This document shows, piece after piece, positions 36,454-45,539 of a DNA stretch of 64,000 nucleotides. The notes below the pieces were generated by a model. It was given only the letters and a program-made list of their open reading frames with translations, was not told the DNA's origin and made no database searches. Within the stretch, counting starts at the first letter, position 1; each line of letters begins with the position of its first letter. Made by a program: the position numbers and the translations under genes. This DNA is from Paracoccus methylovorus (lineage in GTDB: Bacteria; Pseudomonadota; Alphaproteobacteria; Rhodobacterales; Rhodobacteraceae): positions 1,736,001 to 1,800,000 of the forward strand of contig NZ_CP070368.1 in NCBI RefSeq assembly GCF_016919705.1, written 5' to 3'.

Positions 36454-36891
36454 ATGGAAGACACTGTCCGACAGTTCTTTACCCGCTACGAACGCCTGTT
36501 TGGGCAGGCGCTGGCTGGTCAGGCGGACATGCAGGACATTGCCGCCCTCTATGCGCCCGAATTCGTCGCAGCCTCTCCGGCGGGGGTAAGGGCGGGTCGC
36601 AACGACGACCAGCTAAAGCAAGCCATGGCGCAGGGGTATGAGCATTATCGCGCCATCGGCACCAAAGCGATGACGATCCGTGAGATCCGCCTTTCGCCCA
36701 TGGACGCGCTGCACTGCGTGGCCCATGTCAGTTGGAGGGCGGTTTATGATCGCGGCGAGGCCCCCGACGTGCAGATCGAGTTCGAGGTGCATTACCTCGT
36801 CCAGATTCTTGACGGCACGCCCAAGGTCTTTGGCTGGGTATCGGGCGATGAACAGGCGCTGCTGAAACAGCACGGCATCATCGCCGATTGA
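36454..36891 (+). CDS. NTF2-like (SnoaL-type) protein
   Basis: A 145-residue protein with the NTF2-like cone fold pattern: an N-terminal helix pair (VRQFFTRYERLFGQAL, MQDIAALYAPEFVAASP), then four long strands including LHCVAHVSWRAVYDR and DVQIEFEVHYLVQI. The family includes small enzymes and ligand binders; no catalytic residues can be assigned. It starts 12 bases after uvrC and is probably co-transcribed. Confidence 0.75.
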   Translation: MEDTVRQFFTRYERLFGQALAGQADMQDIAALYAPEFVAASPAGVRAGRNDDQLKQAMAQGYEHYRAIGTKAMTIREIRLSPMDALHCVAHVSWRAVYDRGEAPDVQIEFEVHYLVQILDGTPKVFGWVSGDEQALLKQHGIIAD

Positions 36892-36913
36892 CCCGAGAGC
36901 CCGTCAGACCAGA

Positions 36914-37540
36914 CTAGCGGCAGCGAGCCGGGTTCACCCCCACCGCACGCAGCCCCCAATCGGTCATCTGCGTGACAAGCTGCTGGCCGGCCGCGTCAAA
37001 GGCCGGGATCAGGTCGGCTGTCCGCGTCGTCGGCGCCTCGGCCGTCGCGGTGAACCGCCCGCGCGAAACGACGCGCGCATCCATCTCGTTCACCATCTGC
37101 GCATTGACGGACAGCCTGATGATCGCGCCCTGCCCCACAACCTCGGCATTGAAGTCATTGATTTCACTGATGAGCGCGTAATCGCCCGAGGTGCCCAATG
37201 GTGCCCTGCCGACATGGGTAAAGGCGTCGTAAACGCCAAAGCCGCGCACCAGCAAGGTCTGCAAAGTCACCGGCACCGTGTCGCCCCAGCGCGCGTCGGG
37301 CAGGTATTGCGTCTGCAACTCGTTTGGGCGGATCATGATGCGGTCGGTATCCAGCGTGCCGCGCGTTTTGGGCGGCTCGATTACCAGCTCCGCCCGCCGG
37401 CCCTGCCCGCATTGCCGCGGCACATCCGAGGGCGGGCGCAGTTCAAACACGTCGCGGTCAGGCTCTCCCTTCAGCGCGCTCAGTGCGGCGCAGCCCGGCA
37501 GGGTCATGGTCAGGACAAGAAGGGCGACGGTAAGGCGCAT
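36914..37540 (-). CDS. ABC-type transport auxiliary lipoprotein (MCE system)
   Basis: A 208-residue lipoprotein. Residues 1-17 are a lipoprotein signal ending in LPGC, which gives an acylated Cys. The mature domain matches the ABC-transport auxiliary component (PqiC-like) fold, with RIMIRPNELQTQYLPDARWGDTVPVTLQTLLVRGF. These proteins work in the periplasm with MCE proteins in lipid transport. The start at 37540 has AGGAG 6 bases upstream, directly after the MCE gene stop. It is the last gene of the operon. Confidence 0.85.
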   Translation of the reverse strand: MRLTVALLVLTMTLPGCAALSALKGEPDRDVFELRPPSDVPRQCGQGRRAELVIEPPKTRGTLDTDRIMIRPNELQTQYLPDARWGDTVPVTLQTLLVRGFGVYDAFTHVGRAPLGTSGDYALISEINDFNAEVVGQGAIIRLSVNAQMVNEMDARVVSRGRFTATAEAPTTRTADLIPAFDAAGQQLVTQMTDWGLRAVGVNPARCR

Positions 37541-37551
37541 CATGGACTCCT

Positions 37552-38853
37552 TCAACGGCGAAACTCGGGCGCACGCGGCCCCGAGAAGATTTGCGACGGG
37601 TTACGCCTCAGCGCCGTGACCAGATCGTTCACATTGCCGACCAGCGTCCGCAAGTCGCTGGCCATGCGGGTGAATTGCGGCAGCCCGTCACGGGTGAAAG
37701 CCTGCACCGGGCCGCGCGCGCTGTCCAGCATCCCGCGCAGGCTGGCAAAGGCGGCGTCAGCGCTGTCGGCGGCATCGCGTAGCCGACCAGTGATCTCGGG
37801 CAGGTCGGCCGCGACGCGATCAATGGCCTCGTTCGCCTTGCCCAGCGTCACGCGCAGATCGGCCACCACCGGCTCAACATTGCTGTTGATAACCCGGTCG
37901 GCACCGTCAAAAGCCCGCTCGGCCGAGGCAAGCGTCCGCTGCCCGACCTCAAGCGCCGCATCAAGGCTATCCAGACTTTGATCCGCCCGCGTGGTCAGCC
38001 GGGACAGATCCTCTTGCAGGGTGGCGGCTGTCTGGTCCAGGCGCTGCGTCAGCGAGGTCAGGTCGCCCGAAACATAGGTGCGGACCTCGTCCAGCAGGGC
38101 TGTGCCCGATTCCAAAGTCGTATCGACCTTGGCCGCGCTTTCGGTGAACTTGGCCAGCGCGGTATCGGCATTGCCAAGCGTCGTCTCGGCCGCGGCGCTG
38201 AGACCGTCCAGCCGTTCACCGAAAGCCGAGATATCCGTGGCCGCCGAGGCGATGGACTCGGTCGCTGTCGTCACATCGGCCAGCGCCTTGTCCAGATTGG
38301 CACTGGATCGTTCCACATTATCCAGAATGTTGCTGACCCGACTTTGGTTTTCGTCGCCCAAAAGCTGGGTCAGTTGCTCGGCCACGGTATTGAGGCGCGA
38401 AACCATCTCGGGGCCCTGATCGGACAGGGTTTGCAGGGCGGAGCGGTTGGCCGCGATGACCGGGACCGAATCCGGGTCCACCTCGCGCAGCAGCGGCGCA
38501 TCAGACCGCCCTGCGGTGATCGCCACTGCGGTCACACCCGTGACGCCCTGTATCTCGATCGAGGCACGGGAATCGGTGCGCACTGGCGTATCTTCGGCCA
38601 CTTCGACGCGCACGCGGACAGCGCCGTTCACGCTCTGCGACAGCTGCATGTTCACGACCCTGCCGACGGAAAGCCCGGCGAAAGTGACCTCAGACGACAC
38701 GCTCAGCCCCGACACCTCCGGGAAATAGATGTCGTAATAAGCAAACTGCCGGTCCAGTTCGAGCTTGGCGAACCACATCAGAAACAACAGCAGGCCCAGG
38801 AAGCCGGCGATGGTAAAGGCTCCGATCAGGACATAGTTTGCCTTGGTCTCCAT
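37552..38853 (-). CDS. MCE (MlaD-like) substrate-binding protein
   Basis: A 433-residue periplasmic protein anchored by one N-terminal helix (residues 7-28). The MCE domain lies at about 40-115 (YDIYFPEVSGLSVSSEVTFAGLSVGRV). A very long Ala/Leu/Asp/Thr-rich helical region (about 140-420) could form a tube or coiled coil, longer than E. coli MlaD (183 residues) and more like the extended MCE proteins. It should pass phospholipids or other lipids between membranes. It follows the ATPase by 4 bases. Confidence 0.93.
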   Translation of the reverse strand: METKANYVLIGAFTIAGFLGLLLFLMWFAKLELDRQFAYYDIYFPEVSGLSVSSEVTFAGLSVGRVVNMQLSQSVNGAVRVRVEVAEDTPVRTDSRASIEIQGVTGVTAVAITAGRSDAPLLREVDPDSVPVIAANRSALQTLSDQGPEMVSRLNTVAEQLTQLLGDENQSRVSNILDNVERSSANLDKALADVTTATESIASAATDISAFGERLDGLSAAAETTLGNADTALAKFTESAAKVDTTLESGTALLDEVRTYVSGDLTSLTQRLDQTAATLQEDLSRLTTRADQSLDSLDAALEVGQRTLASAERAFDGADRVINSNVEPVVADLRVTLGKANEAIDRVAADLPEITGRLRDAADSADAAFASLRGMLDSARGPVQAFTRDGLPQFTRMASDLRTLVGNVNDLVTALRRNPSQIFSGPRAPEFRR

Positions 38854-38857
38854 GGGC

Positions 38858-39634
38858 TTACTCCTTTGCGCGGCCGGTGGTCAGGGCGGCGCGGGCGCGC
38901 GGGCCGTGGAAATATTCATGCACCCAAGGGTGATCGACCTGAAGCATCTCGGCCATGGTGCCGCTGACCAGCACCTTTTTTTCCGCCAGCACCGCGATAC
39001 GGTCGCAACAGGCATGCAGCGTATCCAGGTCATGCGTGACCAGAAAGACCGACAGGTCCAGCGCGTCACGCAACTCGACGATCAGCCGGTCAAAGGCATC
39101 GGCGCCAATGGGGTCCAGCCCTGCCGTCGGTTCGTCCAGAAACACGATCTCGGGGTCCAGCGCCAGGGCACGGGCAAGGCCGGCACGCTTTTTCATGCCG
39201 CCCGACAGGTCCGAGGGGTATTTGTCGTTCGCATTCCACGGCAATCCGGCCATCGAAACCTTGAGTTCCGCCAGCCCCTGCCGCGTCTCGGGCGACAGCC
39301 CGGGCACGGCACGCAACGGCACCTCGACATTCTCTCGCACGGTCAGCGAGGAAAACAGCGCCCCGCTTTGGAACATGACGCCCCAGCGCCGCTCCAACGC
39401 CTCGCGCGCGGGACCGGCAAGCCCGCCCACGTCCTGCCCGAAAACCCGCACAGTTCCGGCAGCCGGGCGGTTCAGCCCGACGATGGTCCGCAGCAGCACC
39501 GATTTCCCGGTGCCAGAGCCACCAACCACACCCAGAATCTCGCCCCGCCGCAGATCGAGGTCCAGCCCGTCATGCACGACATGCCGTCCGAACTGGGTGC
39601 GCAGCCCCCTGACCTCGACGATATTGGCGCTCAT
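38858..39634 (-). CDS. ABC transporter ATPase (MlaF-like)
   Basis: A 258-residue ATPase with Walker A GGSGTGKSVLL, Q-loop FQSGALFSSLTV, signature LSGGMKKRAGLARAL, Walker B IVFLDEPTAGLDPI and switch His in LVTHDLDT. The LSGGMKKR signature and close length are typical of the Mla family. It powers the MlaE-like permease, whose gene overlaps it upstream (ATGA). Confidence 0.95.
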   Translation of the reverse strand: MSANIVEVRGLRTQFGRHVVHDGLDLDLRRGEILGVVGGSGTGKSVLLRTIVGLNRPAAGTVRVFGQDVGGLAGPAREALERRWGVMFQSGALFSSLTVRENVEVPLRAVPGLSPETRQGLAELKVSMAGLPWNANDKYPSDLSGGMKKRAGLARALALDPEIVFLDEPTAGLDPIGADAFDRLIVELRDALDLSVFLVTHDLDTLHACCDRIAVLAEKKVLVSGTMAEMLQVDHPWVHEYFHGPRARAALTTGRAKE

Positions 39635-40725
39635 ATCCCCACCTCAGCGAAGAAGATCGAGAACAGCGCATCGACGACGATCACGGCGAAAATCGCGTTG
39701 ACCACGGCGCGCGAAGTCTCGGCGCCCAGCGATTCCGCATCCTTGCCAACCTTCATCCCGGCATGGCACCCGATGATACCGATGATCAGCGCGAAAACCG
39801 GCGCCTTGGACAGGCCGACGATGACATGATCGACGCTGGTATCCGCAAGCAGCCGGTAGCGAAACAGCGAGGGCGAGATGCCCAGTTCGATCCACGACAT
39901 CAGCGCACCGCCGACCAGCCCGGAGATATTCGCAACCAGCCCCAGAATCGGCAGCGTAATCACCAAAGCCAGCACGCGCGGCAGGATAAGCACCATGTCG
40001 GGGTCCAGCCCCAAGGTGCGCATGGCGTCGATTTCCTCGTTCATCTTCATCGAGCCGATCGAGGCGGTCAGCGCCGAAGCGGTGCGACCCGCAACGATAA
40101 TCGCCGTCAGCAATATGCCCAATTCACGCAGGATCGAAATGGCGATCAGGTCGATGACAAAGATCTCGGCCCCGAACTGCTTGAGTTGCGCCGCGCCCTG
40201 AAAGGCCAGGACGACACCGATCAGAAAGGACATCAGCGCCACGATCGGCACGGCGCGCAGCCCGGTTTCATGACAATGCCAGATCAAAGAGGTAAAACGG
40301 AAATCGCGCGGATGCCGAATTCCGCGCACGAGCGCAGCCAGAAAACGGCCCAGATATTCAGCGATCTCGCGCAAGAACACCACTGCGGCGACCACGCGGC
40401 GGCCGGTCTGTTCCAGCATCAGCCGCCAGCCTGCCCGTCCAGCGGTTTCCGTGTCGGGCTGTGGCAGTGCCTGCCGCACATTGTCGAGCAACCGCGCATG
40501 CGCGGTGGTCAGCCCCTCAAGACCCGCGCCCTCGCGTTCACGCCCGACCAGATACCATGCGGCGGCGGTATCAAGGCGTTTCAGCCCCGACAACTCCAGC
40601 CGATGCGCTGTCCCGGCCTCGGGCGGCAATTGGCCCAGCGTCCAGACGGTGAACTCGCCCTCCAGCCGCATCACACCGTCCGAAGCGGTGGCGCCAAGCT
40701 TGGGATCGGCAGAAAGGCTGGCCAT
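39631..40725 (-). CDS. MlaE-family permease with N-terminal STAS domain
   Basis: A 364-residue inner-membrane protein. Residues about 10-95 form a STAS-like domain (GEFTVWTLGQLPPEAG, LDTAAAWYLV), and residues about 120-360 are the MlaE permease with six helices, including MSFLIGVVLAFQGAAQLKQFGAEIFVIDL and the GRTASALTASIGSMKMNEEIDAMRTLGLDP signature. Fusion of STAS and permease (separate MlaB and MlaE in E. coli) is common in alphaproteobacteria. ATG 40725 has AGGA at proper spacing. First gene of the operon. Confidence 0.94.
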   Translation of the reverse strand: MASLSADPKLGATASDGVMRLEGEFTVWTLGQLPPEAGTAHRLELSGLKRLDTAAAWYLVGREREGAGLEGLTTAHARLLDNVRQALPQPDTETAGRAGWRLMLEQTGRRVVAAVVFLREIAEYLGRFLAALVRGIRHPRDFRFTSLIWHCHETGLRAVPIVALMSFLIGVVLAFQGAAQLKQFGAEIFVIDLIAISILRELGILLTAIIVAGRTASALTASIGSMKMNEEIDAMRTLGLDPDMVLILPRVLALVITLPILGLVANISGLVGGALMSWIELGISPSLFRYRLLADTSVDHVIVGLSKAPVFALIIGIIGCHAGMKVGKDAESLGAETSRAVVNAIFAVIVVDALFSIFFAEVGI

Positions 40726-41151
40726 GATCATCCTGATCGCAAAAGATAAATCGGATTCATTCAGTGATTGCGGGATTTTGTCAAATCCGCAGGGTATTTC
40801 CCTTGGCTTGCTGTGGCCAATCCGCCCCGCACCCACCACCGGTTTGCCTTAACATCCGGCTTTGCCAAGAGAATTTTCAGCGTTTTTTAAAGTCGCCCAT
40901 ATTGACTAAAATGTCTAACCTAGATTAATTGGCCGCGTTCCGTTTCTTCTTATTGAAGTGGTGACGACCTCTTCAATCGCTGGCCTTAACTATGCTGCAG
41001 ATCGGTATCGCGTGCGACCGGCAGGAAGAAACACGCACGGCATGAATCGGGGTTCCCGCGACTCACGATCCATGTCGGGGAAGGCTCCTCGGGATCTGAA
41101 TGAACCAGTGTCATTTTAACGATAATCCCGAGGACAACCGCCCCGCGCAAT
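40726..41151. other. 426-base intergenic region between MCE operon and LysR gene
   Basis: No frame here is convincing as a protein. For the minus strand, TTGACA (40779-40784) and ATGAAT (40755-40760) with 18-base spacing form a possible promoter for the MCE operon. The stretch 40860-40970 is AT-rich. A 9-bp perfect inverted repeat (CCTCGGGAT / ATCCCGAGG) at 41087-41095 and 41125-41133 encloses 29 bases and could be part of an untranslated RNA. Confidence 0.45.
40755..40784 (-). promoter_or_regulatory. Candidate promoter of the MCE operon
   Basis: On the minus strand a perfect -35 TTGACA is followed after 18 bases by ATGAAT as a weak -10. Transcription would begin about 25 bases before the permease ATG. 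Confidence 0.4.
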
Positions 41152-42069
41152 TCAACCCTGTGCCAGACCGCGCATCATCCTGACCGGCTCGGTCCGCGCC
41201 AGACGCAGAATATGTGCCATATAGGGCTGTTGCAGATCCTCGGTCCGCAGCGCCGCGTAAAGCCGGCGCAACATGCCGTGGCGACCCAAGGGCAGCAGCG
41301 CCAGTTCGGGATTGCGGGCCTGCGCGCGCAGCACCCAGTCGGGCATCACTGCCACGCCGCGCCCCGAAGCGATCAGCATCAGCGCGATAGCCGTCTGCTC
41401 GACCTGCCGGACATGGGCCGGCTCTACCCCCGCCGGGTCGAGGAATTGTGAAAATACGTCCAGACGCGGGCGTTCCATCGGATAGGTAATCAGCGTCTCG
41501 CCCGCCAGATCGGCGGGTTCGGCATAGCCCTTGGCGGCCAGCGGATGGCCGGCCGCGACCACCATGGTCGGGGCATAGTCGAACAGCGGCTGAAAAGTAA
41601 TGCCGGCAATATCTTCCGGGTCGGACGAGATCACCATGTCCACTTGTCCTCGCTGCAACGCCGGCAGCGCCTTCAGCGCCAAGCTGGATCGGATGTCCAG
41701 ATCGACCTCGGGCCAGGCGCGGCGGAACTGATCCAGCACGGGCAAGAGCCAGTCGAAGCAATGATGGCATTCCATCGCCATGTGCAAACGCCCGGCGCGG
41801 CCCAATTCGACGGCCCGGAACTCGGCCTCGGCGGCCTCGATCAGCGGCAATACCCGTTCAGCCGTGCGCAAAAGCCGCATCCCTGCCGCCGACAGCCGCA
41901 AGGGCTTGGTGCGGCGCAGGAACAGTTCGACTCCCGCCTGCTCCTCCAGCGCCTTGATCTGATGCGACAGCGCCGATTGCGTCAGGTGCAACACCTCGGC
42001 CGCGCGGGCAAGTCCCCCTTGCTCATGAATGGCGCGCAGGCTGCGCAGATGACGTAGTTCAAGGTGCAT
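41152..42069 (-). CDS. metR: LysR-family regulator, MetR-like
   Basis: A 305-residue LysR protein. The N-terminal winged helix (residues 3-62: LELRHLRSLRAIHEQGGLARAAEVLHLTQSALSHQIKALEEQAGVELF) and the co-inducer domain with GRLHMAMECHHCFDWLLPVLDQF match MetR, which activates methionine genes with homocysteine. It is divergent from metF, separated by 91 bases that contain a 17-base palindrome, as expected for MetR control. Confidence 0.88.
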   Translation of the reverse strand: MHLELRHLRSLRAIHEQGGLARAAEVLHLTQSALSHQIKALEEQAGVELFLRRTKPLRLSAAGMRLLRTAERVLPLIEAAEAEFRAVELGRAGRLHMAMECHHCFDWLLPVLDQFRRAWPEVDLDIRSSLALKALPALQRGQVDMVISSDPEDIAGITFQPLFDYAPTMVVAAGHPLAAKGYAEPADLAGETLITYPMERPRLDVFSQFLDPAGVEPAHVRQVEQTAIALMLIASGRGVAVMPDWVLRAQARNPELALLPLGRHGMLRRLYAALRTEDLQQPYMAHILRLARTEPVRMMRGLAQG

Positions 42070-42086
42070 CTTGATCGGTGCTCATG

Positions 42087-42103
42087 ATAATCTTGAAGAT
42101 TAT
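42087..42103. promoter_or_regulatory. Palindromic operator between metR and metF
   Basis: ATAATCTTGAAGATTAT is a perfect 8-bp dyad around a central G. It contains the T-N11-A pattern of LysR-type sites and lies 18 bases from the metR start and 58 bases from the metF start. Probable binding site for the MetR-like protein, although it does not match the E. coli TGAA-N5-TTCA box exactly. Confidence 0.65.
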
Positions 42104-42160
42104 GAATTTGTCTCACGTCACGGCGCATGTCACAAGACCCGCGACATAAGGATAAATGCC

Positions 42161-43036
42161 ATGCCCACGCCCGCGACCTCTCCGGCCGTCAGTTTCGAAT
42201 TTTTTCCGCCCCGGAACCTCGATCAGTCGTTCCGCTTGTGGGAAACCGCGCGTGCGCTGGCACCGCTGGGCCCGGATTTCGTTTCGGTCACCTATGGCGC
42301 AGGCGGCACCACCCGGCAATTGACGCATGAGGCGGTGACCGCCCTGGCCAGCCATTACGGGTTGAACGTGGCCGCGCATTTGACCTGCGTGGATGCCACG
42401 CGCGAAGAAACGCTGCAGATCGTTCAGGACTATGCGGCCGCCGGTGTGCATGAGATCGTGGCGCTGCGTGGCGATGCGCCGCAGGGGCAGGATCGCTTTG
42501 CCCCCCACCCCGAAGGCTTTGCCAATTCGGCCGAACTGATCGCCGCCATCGCGGCACGCGGCGACATGACCATCCGCTGCGGCGCCTATCCCGAACCGCA
42601 CCCCGGAAGCCCCGATACCGCCGCCGATGTCGCCTGGCTGAAGCGCAAGGTGGATGCCGGCGCAGCCTCTGCGATAACGCAGTTCTTCTTTGACGCCGAA
42701 ACCTATTTCCGCTTTCGGGATTCTTGTGTCGCCGCCGGAATCGACGCGCCGATCATTCCCGGCATTCTGCCGATCCAAAGCTGGGCCGGCACGCGCCGCT
42801 TTGCCGAACGTTGCGGCACCTCGGTTCCCAAATGGGCCGAGGACGCCTTTGCCGCTACCGGCAAGGAAGGCGAGGCCACGCTGGCACTGGATATCTGTGT
42901 CAAGCTGTGCGAGCGGCTGGTCAAAGGCGGCGTGGACAGGCTGCACTTCTATACGCTGAACAAGCCCGAATTGGTGCTGAAGGTCTGCGCTGCACTGGGG
43001 ATTGAGCCGAAAGGCGAGTTTTCCCGCGTGGCCTGA
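42161..43036 (+). CDS. metF: 5,10-methylenetetrahydrofolate reductase
   Basis: A 291-residue FAD enzyme that makes 5-methyltetrahydrofolate for methionine synthesis. Family features are SFEFFPPRN near the start with the catalytic Glu, FVSVTYGAGGTTR, HLTCVDATREE, EIVALRGDAPQG, AITQFFFDAETYFRF and PIIPGILPI. The start at 42161 has AAGGAT upstream; the frame is open back to 42071 but that part overlaps the operator. Confidence 0.97.
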   Translation: MPTPATSPAVSFEFFPPRNLDQSFRLWETARALAPLGPDFVSVTYGAGGTTRQLTHEAVTALASHYGLNVAAHLTCVDATREETLQIVQDYAAAGVHEIVALRGDAPQGQDRFAPHPEGFANSAELIAAIAARGDMTIRCGAYPEPHPGSPDTAADVAWLKRKVDAGAASAITQFFFDAETYFRFRDSCVAAGIDAPIIPGILPIQSWAGTRRFAERCGTSVPKWAEDAFAATGKEGEATLALDICVKLCERLVKGGVDRLHFYTLNKPELVLKVCAALGIEPKGEFSRVA

Positions 43037-43064
43037 GCGGGCCACACCAAGGCAGAAAAGCAGA

Positions 43065-44201
43065 TCAGCCATCCGGCTGTTCCCCCGCGCTGGCCACCGT
43101 GTCGGGCTGCCCGCCAGCGGCCAGCGGGACCGCTTCGGCCCCCGCCGCATTCGACGCCGGCGATTTCACCTGAATCCGCCGGCGACGTGGGCGCGGCGGG
43201 GCCGCGTCGGCCAGCGCCCCGGTCAGCAGCGCAGGGCCCGTATAGGGGCGCGGCACGGTTGGATGCAGGCCCTCGGACGGATCGGCCCCGGCCAGCCGCG
43301 GCGCGCGCGCCAGAAAAGCCTTGCCCCAGTTGCGCCATGAACCGACCGAAGGCGCGGTGGAATCGCAGGAAAAATGCGCGCGCCAATCGGACGGCAGTGG
43401 CAGGCCGAATTGCTCGGCCCGCGACATCATCCAGACCAGCGGGATATTGGCCAAGGGCCGCGCATATTCCAGCCCCGAAAGCTGGCCGCCCACATCCGGA
43501 TGGCAGCCCCGAAACCACATCTGCTCGACCCGGCCGGGGGCCGAGGCGCTGTCCCAGATCATCGGTTGGAACGCCGCCCGCGTCTCGTCCAGCGCCAGCG
43601 CCTGCACGCCATGTTCAACCTCGGCACCCAGATGTGCGTCGTGAAAGCGAAAGCGCGGCTCGGTCAGCATCCACAGCAGCGGCAGCCTGATCCCCAGCGC
43701 CATCACGGTATCGAACACGCCGATCATGCGGATCGGCACCGTGGGATGGCATATCGCCGGATCAAGGCGCCCCACCAGCCGGTCGCGGCCGCTGCGGTAA
43801 AGCTGCCAAGCCTGCTGCACATTGCGGCGCGACGCACGGGCATGGGTCAGCAACCCCACGCGCCCGATCATGCCCGCAAGCGAGCGCACGGCAAAAGCGC
43901 CGCGGGAATAGCCGAACAGGAACAAGGGATTGCCCGGCCGCCATTCGCGCGCAAGCCAGGCATAGGCATCGCATATATGCCGCTCCAACGTCGAACCCAT
44001 CGCCAGTTCGGGCAGCGTGCGCCATGCCTCCCATTGCTGGCCGGGGGCGTAATGCACCCGGACCGGCGCCGGTCGCGCCCCGTATTCACCCGACAGCAGA
44101 GCGTAGATGCGGGCGATAGAGGACCTTCGCCCCTCGGTCAGCGAGGCGAAAGTTCCATCCATCAGGACAACCTGACATATCGGCGGGCGGGTCGATTCCA
44201 T
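43065..44201 (-). CDS. DUF2235 alpha/beta hydrolase domain protein
   Basis: A 378-residue protein of the DUF2235 family, an alpha/beta hydrolase-like group that includes type VI secretion phospholipases (Tle1). The opening CQVVLMDGTFASL, the nucleophile elbow LFLFGYSRGAFAVRSLAGMI (GYSRG) and VPIRMIGVFDTVMALGI with the Asp, plus a later FRGCHPDVGG with His, give a full catalytic set. The last 50 residues are Pro/Ala-rich and disordered. No VgrG or T6SS genes are nearby, so a secreted effector role is not supported. A plain hydrolase is possible. Confidence 0.85.
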   Translation of the reverse strand: MESTRPPICQVVLMDGTFASLTEGRRSSIARIYALLSGEYGARPAPVRVHYAPGQQWEAWRTLPELAMGSTLERHICDAYAWLAREWRPGNPLFLFGYSRGAFAVRSLAGMIGRVGLLTHARASRRNVQQAWQLYRSGRDRLVGRLDPAICHPTVPIRMIGVFDTVMALGIRLPLLWMLTEPRFRFHDAHLGAEVEHGVQALALDETRAAFQPMIWDSASAPGRVEQMWFRGCHPDVGGQLSGLEYARPLANIPLVWMMSRAEQFGLPLPSDWRAHFSCDSTAPSVGSWRNWGKAFLARAPRLAGADPSEGLHPTVPRPYTGPALLTGALADAAPPRPRRRRIQVKSPASNAAGAEAVPLAAGGQPDTVASAGEQPDG

Positions 44202-44242
44202 GATCAGACGCTAGCACGGAAAAACGAAGCGTCGATTAATGC

Positions 44243-45400
44243 CTACTCAAGTGCATTCACGGTCATGTGTGCCATCAACCCAAACCCGTTGAAGCGGGTG
44301 TTGGTGACGGTCGAATAGGCACCTGCACCGTGAAAGATGACATAGTCGCCTTCCTGGATATCGGCCGGCAGGGGCAGCTCGCCCGGCAGCCTGTCCACCG
44401 AATCGCAAGTGGGCCCAAAGATGACGCGGGGCATTTGTTCCCCCTCACGCGGGGTGCCCTCGGGCGTCAGCACCTGAAGCCGGTCGAGGTTGCCGACGAT
44501 GGGCAGCTCGAACAGCCCGCCATAGACGCCGTCGTTAAGGAATACGTTCACCCCATCGCGCACCGCCTTGACCCGGGTGATCAATGAAAAGGCGTCGGCG
44601 CAAAGACCCCGGCCCGGCTCGCAGACAAGCTGCGGCGCGTCGGCGCCAAAGGCTTCGTCGGTGATGCGGCGGATCAGTTCAAAGATCGCGGTCAGATCGG
44701 GTTCCACGCCCGTCACGCGATGCGAGGGAAAACCACCGCCCACATTCAGCCGCCGCGCCTTGACGCCTGCCATGTCGCATATCTCGGCTGCGGTGGTGAT
44801 ATAGCTTTCCCAAGCATGCGGATCGGTGCATTGCGTGCCCGGATGGAAGGTCAGCGACGGGATATAGCCGCGATCCGCCACAGCGCGCAGCAGTTCTGCC
44901 GCCAGTTCCGGCGTCGCACCGAATTTAGAGCCGAAATCATAGGCCGCACCCAGCACCGGCAGCTTGAACCGGGGCGAAATCTCGCAGTTCCCGGACGGGA
45001 CACGGGCAAAAATCTTTTCCAGTTCCGAGCGGCTGTCTACCGACCATGCCTTGATCCCTGCCTCGACCGCATGGGTGATTTCAGCCTGCGAGCGCACGGG
45101 GTTGTGGTAATGACGCGCCGCATCCGGGGTCAAACGGCCGATCAGGTCGATTTCAAAGGGCGAGGCCACGTCGAACCCCTTGATTCCGGCGGCCGAAAGC
45201 GTGCGGATGACCGCCTCGTCCGGGTTCGACTTGACCGCATAGGTGACAAGGCCGGGAAAGTCGCGCAGGAAACGCTGCGCCGAGGCGCGCAGGACCGAGG
45301 GCGCAAAGACCATCACCGGGTTTTCCGGCGCCAGCCTGCGAATGATCTCGGCGGGATTGCTCCAGACGGTCTTGGGGCCGCGGCCCTCGGTCAGTCCCAT
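44243..45400 (-). CDS. Class III PLP-dependent decarboxylase (ornithine/lysine decarboxylase-like)
   Basis: A 385-residue fold-type III enzyme of the ornithine/diaminopimelate decarboxylase family, probably making putrescine (or cadaverine). The PLP Lys is in LVTYAVKSNPDEAV, the phosphate-binding loop in LNVGGGFPSH, the EPGRGL motif follows and the substrate Cys/Asp region is FGPTCDSVDRL. AGGAAGG stands 8 bases before ATG 45400; ATG 45406 is also possible. It is divergent from an Lrp/AsnC regulator. Confidence 0.9.
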   Translation of the reverse strand: MGLTEGRGPKTVWSNPAEIIRRLAPENPVMVFAPSVLRASAQRFLRDFPGLVTYAVKSNPDEAVIRTLSAAGIKGFDVASPFEIDLIGRLTPDAARHYHNPVRSQAEITHAVEAGIKAWSVDSRSELEKIFARVPSGNCEISPRFKLPVLGAAYDFGSKFGATPELAAELLRAVADRGYIPSLTFHPGTQCTDPHAWESYITTAAEICDMAGVKARRLNVGGGFPSHRVTGVEPDLTAIFELIRRITDEAFGADAPQLVCEPGRGLCADAFSLITRVKAVRDGVNVFLNDGVYGGLFELPIVGNLDRLQVLTPEGTPREGEQMPRVIFGPTCDSVDRLPGELPLPADIQEGDYVIFHGAGAYSTVTNTRFNGFGLMAHMTVNALE

Positions 45401-45495
45401 CGGCATGTCCTTCCTGTGCGCGTTTGGGTGAAAATCAAGTCTGCGCCCTATGGGTTCCGATTGCTGCAATGAAAAGGGTGGAAATGGGCCGAGGC

Positions 45496-45512
45496 TTCGT
45501 TAATATGACGAA
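45496..45512. promoter_or_regulatory. Candidate operator between decarboxylase and AsnC-type regulator
   Basis: TTCGT-TAATATG-ACGAA is a 5-bp dyad with a 7-base AT-rich centre in the 139-base divergent gap. It could bind the neighbouring Lrp/AsnC regulator. Weak evidence, one site only. Confidence 0.3.
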
Positions 45513-45539
45513 AGTTTCGGCAGATTGACAGGTGCGCGG

